Assembly: GCA_002343335.1 (NCBI GenBank)
Contig: DDSI01000258.1
Coordinates: 13,782 to 25,025, forward strand
From: Bacteriovoracaceae bacterium UBA2394
Lineage (GTDB): Bacteria > Bdellovibrionota > UBA2394
DNA length: 11,244 nt
Reading direction: 5' to 3'
Below the pieces are notes generated by a model, which had not been told where the DNA came from, ran no database searches, and saw nothing but the letters and a program-made list of their open reading frames with translations. A program made the translations under genes and the position numbers. Shown piece by piece: positions 6,046-11,244 of this stretch (position 1 is its first letter; each line of letters opens with the position of its first letter).

Positions 6046-7499
6046 GCATGAGCTTGGAAACCGTTTTAAAAACTTATGAACCCGTCATGGGCTTAGAGGT
6101 TCACGCTCAATTGAAAACGAAAACAAAAATCATGAGCGGAGCCACAAATATTTTTGGTGAAGCTCCGAATACGGCAGTGTCGACGATCGACACGGGAATG
6201 CCCGGCGCACTGCCTGTTCTCAACCGAGAAGCGGTAACGATGGCGGTGAAAACAGCCCTGGCACTCGAATGTGAGATTCAGCCCGTAAGTGTTTTTTCGA
6301 GAAAGCATTATTTCTATCCTGACCTTCCGAAGGGTTATCAAATTTCTCAATACGATCGACCTTATGCTTTGAATGGCGGTGTCACTTTTTATTTGAATGG
6401 TGAAAAAAGACGCATTGGTCTCATTCGCATTCACATGGAAGAAGATGCGGGGAAAAATTTGCACTTTGACGATCGGGGGATTTCATTGGTGGATTTGAAT
6501 CGCTCGAGCGTGCCGCTGATTGAAATTGTGTCACAGCCCGATTTGCGATCGCCGGATGAAGCGGTGGCCTATTTGAAAGCATTGCGACTCGTACTTCGTT
6601 ACTTGGACGTCTGCGAAGGTAATTTGGAGGAAGGAAACTTTCGGTGCGACGCCAATGTGAGCCTGCGAAGGCATGGGGCCTCGAAATTTGGAACCCGCGT
6701 GGAACTGAAGAACATCAATTCATTTCGAAATCTAGAGCGCGCGGTGACTTTTGAAATGATTCGCCAGTATCAGGTGCTCGAGTCAGGCGGCAGTGTGGTC
6801 CAAGAGACAAGACTTTGGGATGCCAGTCAAAACCAATCCCATTCCATGCGCTCCAAAGAGGAGGCGGCCGACTACCGCTACATGCCGGAGCCCGATCTTT
6901 TACCCCTTCAACTTTCAAATCAGACCGTAAGCAAAATGAAAGCGGATCTGCCGGAGCGGCCGATTGAGAAAATGGAGCGGTTTATTAAGGATTATCATCG
7001 CACTCCGTACGATGCGGAAGTGCTCACAGCTTCAAAAGCTTTAGCCGACTATTACGAGGACGTTGCAAAAGCAACGGGCGATGATCAACTCTCCTCCACC
7101 TTTATTCAAACTAATGTGCTCGCGAAGATCGCCAATGTGGAGACGGATTTTGCGACTTTTTATCCTGATTCAAAGGCGCTCATTGATTTATTGAAACTCA
7201 TCCAGGGGGGAACGCTTTCTCTCAATTTGGCAAAGGAAGTTTTTGAGCACATGCTGGAGAGCAAACAATCCGCCGAGAAAATTGTGAGCGAAAAAGGTCT
7301 CTCCCAGGTATCCGACGACAAGGCGCTGCTCGCCGCCATTGAGGAAGTGATCCAGGGAAATCCGAGGCAATTGGCTGAACTGAAATCCGGAAAGGACAAG
7401 CTCTTTGGATTCTTCATGGGACAGTGTCAGAAGGCGCTCAAAGGCAAAGGGCATCCTGCTCGCTTAAAGGAATTGCTGGAACAAAAGCTAAAATCTTAA
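6042..7499 (+). CDS. gatB: Asp-tRNA(Asn)/Glu-tRNA(Gln) amidotransferase subunit B
   Basis: tRNA-binding kinase subunit: it activates the side-chain carboxylate of the mischarged Glu or Asp with ATP and amidates it with ammonia from GatA. Conserved blocks in order are VMGLEVHAQL near residue 15, FSRKHYFYPDLPKGYQISQ (about 85-103), HMEEDAGK, DLNRSSVPLIEIVSQPD, EGNFRCDANVSLR, RVELKNINSFRN and DYRYMPEPDL. The C-terminal YqeY-like helical part ends with FGFFMGQCQKALKGKGHP. At 485 residues it is full length. AAGG at 6030-6033 lies 8 nt before the ATG at 6042, which overlaps the gatA stop; a second in-frame ATG at 6048 comes from a tandem ATGAGC repeat and is spaced less well. It is the last gene of the operon. 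A gatCAB set implies that the host lacks a dedicated GlnRS, AsnRS or both. Confidence 0.98.
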   Translation: MSMSLETVLKTYEPVMGLEVHAQLKTKTKIMSGATNIFGEAPNTAVSTIDTGMPGALPVLNREAVTMAVKTALALECEIQPVSVFSRKHYFYPDLPKGYQISQYDRPYALNGGVTFYLNGEKRRIGLIRIHMEEDAGKNLHFDDRGISLVDLNRSSVPLIEIVSQPDLRSPDEAVAYLKALRLVLRYLDVCEGNLEEGNFRCDANVSLRRHGASKFGTRVELKNINSFRNLERAVTFEMIRQYQVLESGGSVVQETRLWDASQNQSHSMRSKEEAADYRYMPEPDLLPLQLSNQTVSKMKADLPERPIEKMERFIKDYHRTPYDAEVLTASKALADYYEDVAKATGDDQLSSTFIQTNVLAKIANVETDFATFYPDSKALIDLLKLIQGGTLSLNLAKEVFEHMLESKQSAEKIVSEKGLSQVSDDKALLAAIEEVIQGNPRQLAELKSGKDKLFGFFMGQCQKALKGKGHPARLKELLEQKLKS

Positions 7500-7503
7500 G
7501 CGT

Positions 7504-7533
7504 TTGAAATTCCACCGGAAAAAACCCTATAAA
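7504..7533 (+). promoter_or_regulatory. Candidate sigma-70 promoter for the S41 protease gene
   Basis: TTGAAA (7504-7509) and TATAAA (7528-7533), each five of six to consensus, with an 18-bp spacer, starting right after the gatB stop codon. Transcription would start near 7540. The -10 lies within the left arm of the long inverted repeat at 7522-7606, so promoter and RNA-structure readings of that arm compete. Confidence 0.45.
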
Positions 7534-7606
7534 AATAATTGACGCAACCCGTCAGATTCGTTGCGGATTTTCGGCTTCTTTGCTAAAGAAGCTCTTTATA
7601 GGGTTT
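7522..7606 (+). promoter_or_regulatory. Nested inverted repeats, possible three-way-junction leader or terminator
   Basis: Outer arms AAACCCTATAAA (7522-7533) and TTTATAGGGTTT (7595-7606) form a perfect 12-bp inverted repeat. Between them lie CGCAAC/GTTGCG (7543-7548 and 7560-7565, 11-nt loop) and GCTTCTTT/AAAGAAGC (7574-7581 and 7585-7592, 3-nt loop). Drawn as RNA this is one closing stem with two hairpins, followed four bases later by T6 at 7611-7616. It could be the gatB terminator, a cis-regulatory leader of the protease gene, or a DNA operator over the promoter. The pairing is seen; the role is inferred. Confidence 0.45.
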
Positions 7607-7637
7607 CTGATTTTTTGGGTCGTCGAAGTACATGATC

Positions 7638-7648
7638 GAGGTTTGAGG
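7638..7648 (+). promoter_or_regulatory. Ribosome binding site region of the S41 protease gene
   Basis: Two GAGG motifs, at 7638-7641 (10 nt before the ATG at 7652) and 7645-7648 (3 nt before it). They support that ATG rather than the in-frame TTG at 7580, which falls inside a hairpin. Confidence 0.4.
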
Positions 7649-7651
7649 GGT

Positions 7652-9544
7652 ATGAAGAATTTCGCCAAGTTCTTAGTTCTTAGCGTCGCAATCGGCCTGC
7701 AGGTGGGTGTTGCCCACGCAGAGGCTCCGCAGTCCTGCGGGCGCCTTCAAAGCCTTTTCGAAAGCTATGCGAATGGAGCGATTCAAGATCTGACATGGAC
7801 CCCTGAACGACAGAAGAAGCTCGTTCAAAGAACGCAGCAATACTTAGACCCGATGGATCTCGTCGCAATTGGAGACGAAGATGCACCAGATTTTGCGAAG
7901 TACCTTGCTGGAATCGAGAGAAACGATTGCTCTCACTTTGAATCGCTTGTCGCTGAAGCAAAATCGTCCAAAGAAGAATTTCGAAAGCGGGCGCTAAGCT
8001 CAATCCGAGCTGGAATTGAGGGCGGACCTACAGAAATGGAAAGCGAGGACAAGTTAGATTCGAAAAAAAATTCACGGGACGAAAGAGCAAATCTCTTCAT
8101 TGGCAATTACTCCAGATCTACTGTGAAAATATTCACGAGCCATCAGCTTGAATATTCGAAAGATATTCTCACTGAATTTCTCGCCAAAGCGGTTTCAGAG
8201 CTCGCCTTTCCGACACTCAGCGATTCCAATCAAATGGAAGAATGGATCACTCGAGTAACTCTTGCTGCCTTTGACCCCTTCTCTACTTATATGTCCGATG
8301 AGGAATATCGACGATTCAACGAATCAGTGAGTGGAGAATTCAAAGGTCTTGGAGTGAATGTAACAGCAGTTCCCGACGGGCTTTTTATTTTCGATGTCGT
8401 TAAAAATGGTCCTGCCGAGAGATCAGGACGTCTCAAAAAAGGGGACATTATCGTCAAGATTAATGGGGCGTTTTCTGTAGCCGATCACTCTTTTGAAGAA
8501 GCTCTTTATCGACTCAGAGGAAAAGATTCTACCGTCACGTTATCCGTCTTACGAAGCGGAAAATTGGTTGTAGTTGAAGCTGAACGCGGAGTGGTAGAAG
8601 AGCCTGGCCGTGAGATCCAAAAACTTTGTGATTATAAGAAATTTTCTCCCGTACTTTATTGCCACCTTCCGATTTTCTCGCCCGATAGCACTCGCGTTTT
8701 AAAGAGTGCCATTTCAACTGCACGCTCTACGGCATCTGCAAGAGGTATTCAGCTAAGAGATGGTCTCATTTTAGATATCCGAGACAATCCCGGGGGTCGT
8801 TTGGAAGAAGCCATCGAGCTTTCCGCTCTTCTTACCCAAACTCATATTCCCCTAGGCATTCCGATTGCTTACGAGAAGCAAAAACAGAAGACTATTCCTC
8901 TTCGGCCCGTGCGCTTTCGAGAAGGGTACATTGAAGAAGCTCAAAACCTTAAAATCTATCCGCTCATGCTTTTAGTAAATGAACATTCGGCGAGCGCTTC
9001 AGAAATTGTCAGTGGCAATGTAAAAGCCTCTGGCGCTGGGCTCGTGGTTTCCGATGGCGCGGATAAAACCTATGGCAAAGGATCTGTGCAGATTATCGAA
9101 CCACAAGAACCGGAACTCGGCGTCCTCCGTCGAACGCGAGCCGTCTACCTTACGATGGACGGAAGAGCCCCTCATAAACGCGGAGTGACTCCTCATGTTA
9201 TCCTGCCACTCACTCAACCGGCGCATGAGGAAAATGAAGAGCTATTCACTGTTGAGAATATTTCTTTGAATCAACCGCTATCGGTCAATCAAGTGGAGAT
9301 GTTTTTATCAGACCAAACAAAAAGTTCCGCGCTCTTTGCGCACACTTCCGTAGTCAAATTAAAAACGGATTCATGGACTCAGAAAGTGGAAGCGGCTATC
9401 AAAGCTAAGAACCGCGATCTATTGAAAGCGCTTCAAGAAGAGAAAGAAAGAAGCGACGTGGAAGCCCTCGCAACTCTCTTTGATCTGTATGCTAAAAGAG
9501 ACAGCGTGGAGCTGAATGGCGCTAAAATGGCCAGCGGCAAGTGA
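7652..9544 (+). CDS. Exported S41-family C-terminal processing protease with PDZ domain (Prc/Tsp type)
   Basis: Periplasmic serine protease that would recognise C-terminal tails of substrates through its PDZ domain and degrade or trim them. The 630-residue product starts with a signal peptide (hydrophobic core FLVLSVAIGL, cleavage after AHA at residue 23). The N-terminal helical part contains LDPMDL and resembles the Prc N-terminus. DPFSTYMSDEEY lies at 208-219, the PDZ domain at about 228-308 (GEFKGLGV, GPAERSGRLKKGDII), and the protease core includes LILDIRDNPGGRLEEA. The catalytic Ser is in SASASE (446-451, most likely Ser448) and Lys476 in TYGKGSVQ. The GVTPHV motif follows, then a helical, charged C-terminal tail (about 540-630). 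The Ser-Lys spacing is about three residues longer than in Prc. An in-frame TTG at 7580 was rejected because ATG 7652 gives a proper signal peptide. Several Cys residues are present. Substrate unknown. Confidence 0.93.
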   Translation: MKNFAKFLVLSVAIGLQVGVAHAEAPQSCGRLQSLFESYANGAIQDLTWTPERQKKLVQRTQQYLDPMDLVAIGDEDAPDFAKYLAGIERNDCSHFESLVAEAKSSKEEFRKRALSSIRAGIEGGPTEMESEDKLDSKKNSRDERANLFIGNYSRSTVKIFTSHQLEYSKDILTEFLAKAVSELAFPTLSDSNQMEEWITRVTLAAFDPFSTYMSDEEYRRFNESVSGEFKGLGVNVTAVPDGLFIFDVVKNGPAERSGRLKKGDIIVKINGAFSVADHSFEEALYRLRGKDSTVTLSVLRSGKLVVVEAERGVVEEPGREIQKLCDYKKFSPVLYCHLPIFSPDSTRVLKSAISTARSTASARGIQLRDGLILDIRDNPGGRLEEAIELSALLTQTHIPLGIPIAYEKQKQKTIPLRPVRFREGYIEEAQNLKIYPLMLLVNEHSASASEIVSGNVKASGAGLVVSDGADKTYGKGSVQIIEPQEPELGVLRRTRAVYLTMDGRAPHKRGVTPHVILPLTQPAHEENEELFTVENISLNQPLSVNQVEMFLSDQTKSSALFAHTSVVKLKTDSWTQKVEAAIKAKNRDLLKALQEEKERSDVEALATLFDLYAKRDSVELNGAKMASGK

Positions 9545-9618
9545 AACAAAATTACAGCGCTGCCCAGTGAAATTTTCTGCTCTCATTTTCCCCTGGGCTT
9601 CAAGGTTTCAATTTTGTT
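9545..9618 (+). promoter_or_regulatory. Nested inverted repeats between the protease gene and ilvE
   Basis: AACAAAATT (9545-9553) and AATTTTGTT (9610-9618) form a perfect 9-bp inverted repeat that begins directly after the protease stop codon and ends 10 nt before the ilvE ATG. Inside it GCCCAG (9562-9567) pairs with CTGGGC (9593-9598) around a 25-nt loop, and CAGCGCTG (9555-9562) is self-palindromic. No T-run follows the GC stem, so a simple terminator is doubtful. It may be a leader structure of ilvE or a transcript-end element. Confidence 0.35.
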
Positions 9619-9628
9619 AAATGTCCGC

Positions 9629-10576
9629 ATGTCGGCAGATCGTAAGCCTTACGGCAATAAACTCGGAAAATTAGCTTGGTATAACGGAAAGATGGTTCCT
9701 TCGGAGAATCTGAATGTGCATATCACAGCGCATTCCCTCCACTATGGTTTAGCGGCGTTCGAAGGGATTCGCGCTTATGAATTGCAGAATAAAAAATTGG
9801 CGATTTTTCGATGTAAAGATCACATGCAACGCCTGCTGGCTTCTTGCCACACGGGAATGATTCCTATCTCATACACGCTCGACGAACTGGTTGAAGCATG
9901 CCGAGAAACCGTGAAGGGCGCAGAACTCGGCGCCTGTTATTTGCGTCCTCTTGCCTACCTGGATGCGGGTCCCCTAGGAGTTTATTTTGACACCACCTCT
10001 CATCCTACCTCGGTGGCGATCCTGGCGATGGACTGGGGTAAGTATCTCGGAGCTGAAGCGATGAACAAAGGCAGCCGCCTTAAAATTTCATCATTTACGA
10101 GGCATCATCCCAATATTTCGATGACGAAGGCGAAATTCACGGGAAATTACATCAACTCTGTATTGGCGAAAGTGGAAGCCAAGAAAATGGGATTTGATGA
10201 AGGCATTCTATTAGACCCGGAAGGTTACTTAGCCGAAGGATCCGGAGAAAATTTATTTGTCGTGAAAAGAGGTAAGGTTTTTACTCCGTCGGTGGAAACC
10301 GTCCTGGAAGGTATCACGCGAGACACAATTGTTCGAATCCTTGAAGATATGAATCTTTCGATTGCCGAACGCCGCATGACCCGTGACGAACTTTACAATG
10401 CCGACGAAGCATTTCTCTGCGGAACGGCCGCGGAAATCACCCCCATTGCCGAAGTCGATATGCGTAAAATCGGTGCCGGGCGGCCCGGGGAACTTACGCA
10501 GGAGATTCAAAAACGATTTTTTGACATTGTAGCCGGCAAAAACTCAAAATATGAGTCATGGCTCACCGTGGTATAA
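9629..10576 (+). CDS. ilvE: Branched-chain amino acid aminotransferase
   Basis: PLP-dependent fold-type IV transaminase that interconverts Leu, Ile and Val with their 2-oxo acids using glutamate/2-oxoglutarate, in the cytosol. The start block HYGLAAFEGIRAYE matches the IlvE signature. The PLP lysine is Lys169 in TKAKFTGNY. The class-IV pattern follows as EGILLDPEGYLAEGSGENLFVV, with GITRD at 228-232 and CGTAAEITPI near the end, which bind the cofactor phosphate. At 315 residues it is close to the usual 300-310. The ATG at 9629 is chosen over the in-frame TTG at 9614 because homologues begin near here and the TTG lies in an inverted-repeat arm; neither has a good Shine-Dalgarno. D-amino-acid transaminase and ADC lyase are related folds, but length and motifs favour IlvE. 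The 3' end overlaps the next gene by 19 bp. Confidence 0.95.
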   Translation: MSADRKPYGNKLGKLAWYNGKMVPSENLNVHITAHSLHYGLAAFEGIRAYELQNKKLAIFRCKDHMQRLLASCHTGMIPISYTLDELVEACRETVKGAELGACYLRPLAYLDAGPLGVYFDTTSHPTSVAILAMDWGKYLGAEAMNKGSRLKISSFTRHHPNISMTKAKFTGNYINSVLAKVEAKKMGFDEGILLDPEGYLAEGSGENLFVVKRGKVFTPSVETVLEGITRDTIVRILEDMNLSIAERRMTRDELYNADEAFLCGTAAEITPIAEVDMRKIGAGRPGELTQEIQKRFFDIVAGKNSKYESWLTVV

Positions 10577-11001
10577 GATTTCACCTCGTCCTACTTTTAG
10601 CGCTCCTATCGTCTGCCTGCGTGACAAGTCAGCACGAGATGCAGCCGATGAAGAAAACGTTTCTTCAATCGAAACTTCCTCCTACGACACTCCTCATATT
10701 GGCAGAACAATATTTGGAGTGGCAGAGAGGATATGGTTTTCAAATTCGTGATCACCAGCGCGGGCTTCTGGTTTCAGAGTGGATTCGAGACACAACGTTT
10801 GACCGGCATCGTATTACGCTTCGGGTTTCCGACGACCCTAAGGGCGCAATTTTATCGGCACATTTGAATCGAGAGGTCTTTCAAAACCAAACTTGGAATC
10901 CCCTTCCTAGCGATGGCGAACAAGAGAGTTTGATGCTGGCGGGAATCGAAAAGTACATCACGGAAAGCCCTGCGGCGCAGAAAGCTCTTCAGAAGCGCTG
11001 A
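10558..11001 (+). CDS. Small probable lipoprotein of unknown function
   Basis: The 147-residue product has a basic N-region (AHRGIRFH), a hydrophobic core (LVLLLALL) and Cys21 in LLSSAC. This is a reasonable but not ideal lipobox, with Ser rather than Leu at -3, so anchoring to a membrane by lipidation is likely. The mature part is a single domain with alternating helix and strands: TTLLILAEQYLEWQRGYGF, then basic strands and a final helix ending in Lys-Arg. It has no motif I can assign; the size and layout recall other one-domain envelope lipoproteins, but I do not claim a family. The ATG at 10558 overlaps the ilvE end by 19 bp in another frame, without a visible ribosome binding site, suggesting expression coupled to ilvE. 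Confidence 0.72.
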   Translation: MAHRGIRFHLVLLLALLSSACVTSQHEMQPMKKTFLQSKLPPTTLLILAEQYLEWQRGYGFQIRDHQRGLLVSEWIRDTTFDRHRITLRVSDDPKGAILSAHLNREVFQNQTWNPLPSDGEQESLMLAGIEKYITESPAAQKALQKR

Positions 11002-11042
11002 TCTTTCGGGGATTTGGCTCATTTTTGACGCGCCCCTCATCT

Positions 11043-11060
11043 TTTAGCAGTTCGGCTAAA
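11043..11060 (+). terminator. Short hairpin before the kinase-like gene
   Basis: TTTAGC (11043-11048) and GCTAAA (11055-11060) around a 6-nt loop, in the 67-bp gap after the lipoprotein gene. It has no T-run, so it is either a weak terminator or an operator-like palindrome for the gene starting at 11069. Confidence 0.25.
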
Positions 11061-11068
11061 CTAATAGC

Positions 11069-11244
11069 GTGCGAAAGGGGAAAAAATCAAGTCAGCGCTC
11101 GTCATCAGGCAGCCGCGATTTAGAGGAAGAAATTCGAAAGGATCGCGAAGCCTCTCAAACCGGCCTCCCTACCCTTGAAACATTTCAGGAAGAAGAAAAA
11201 ACTGCGGATCAGTTTGGCCGATACAAAATTGTAGAAGCACTCGC
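11069..11244 (+). CDS. Probable serine/threonine protein kinase, 3' partial
   Basis: An open frame starting at GTG 11069 (an in-frame TAA at 11057-11059 bounds it upstream) runs off the right edge after 58 codons. The first 48 or so residues are hydrophilic and highly charged (Lys- and Ser-rich, then DLEEEIRKDRE and FQEEEK). They lead into FGRYKIVEALA, which closely resembles the first strand of bacterial Hanks-type kinases just before the glycine-rich loop. The loop and all catalytic motifs lie outside the window, so the call rests on about ten residues. No ATG is available in frame, and no clear Shine-Dalgarno precedes the GTG. If right, the protein is cytosolic at its N-terminus with a short disordered tail. 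Confidence 0.55.
   Translation, partial: MRKGKKSSQRSSSGSRDLEEEIRKDREASQTGLPTLETFQEEEKTADQFGRYKIVEAL

Noticed and set aside
6042..6053. Tandem ATGAGC repeat giving two in-frame gatB starts as a regulatory dual start
   Set aside because: The second start is spaced poorly from AAGG and differs by only two residues; no functional difference expected.
7580..7651. Extending the S41 protease to the in-frame TTG at 7580
   Set aside because: The extension falls in the hairpin region and would put 24 residues before a normal signal peptide; ATG 7652 with GAGG motifs upstream is better.
9614..9628. TTG start for ilvE at 9614
   Set aside because: It adds only five residues not typical of the family and lies in an inverted-repeat arm; ATG 9629 is preferred.
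9621..9674. 17-codon frame from ATG 9621 overlapping the ilvE start, as an attenuator leader peptide
   Set aside because: It overlaps the coding sequence, has no Shine-Dalgarno, and has only four scattered branched-chain codons with no run.
11025..11062. Promoter for the kinase-like gene with -35 TTGACG at 11025-11030
   Set aside because: No acceptable -10 at 16-18 bp; the nearest A/T-rich match (TAAACT, 11057-11062) is 26 bp away.

Overview
The window is a stretch of bacterial chromosome with roughly balanced base composition, made mostly of core genes. The gatCAB operon (tRNA-dependent amidation), an EF-P with Asn at its tip, a periplasmic Prc-type protease, a lidless Hsp70 paralogue and a likely Ser/Thr kinase start together suggest a Gram-negative bacterium of the Bdellovibrionota / former Deltaproteobacteria type. 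That placement is inferred from gene content and protein flavour, not from a marker search. I see no tRNA, rRNA, insertion sequence, prophage or CRISPR array.

Layout. 3-1178: an Hsp70-family chaperone running in from the left edge, ending just after its substrate-binding beta domain. ~1102-1827: an overlapping RluA-type pseudouridine synthase. 1958-2719: an exported coiled-coil protein of unknown function. 2735-3553: an HSL-like alpha/beta hydrolase. 3572-4132 (minus strand): elongation factor P, the only leftward gene, convergent with the hydrolase and divergent from gatC. 4238-7499: gatC-gatA-gatB, joined by a 2-bp gap and an ATGA overlap. 7500-7651: a leader with nested inverted repeats and a candidate promoter. 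7652-9544: an exported S41 PDZ protease. 9545-9628: a second leader with nested inverted repeats. 9629-10576: ilvE. 10558-11001: a small probable lipoprotein overlapping the ilvE end. 11069 to the right edge: the start of a probable protein kinase.

How the genes fit together. GatCAB converts misacylated Glu-tRNA(Gln) and/or Asp-tRNA(Asn) to the correct amide form, so it feeds the ribosome. EF-P, transcribed away from it, relieves ribosome stalling at proline runs, and the RluA-family enzyme modifies RNA. These form a loose translation theme. The S41 protease, coiled-coil protein and lipoprotein are envelope proteins.

I do not see a clear new multi-gene system. The best candidates for a second look are the nested inverted repeats at 7522-7606, which can be drawn as a three-way-junction RNA, the similarly built one at 9545-9618, the Asn-tipped EF-P, and the lidless Hsp70.
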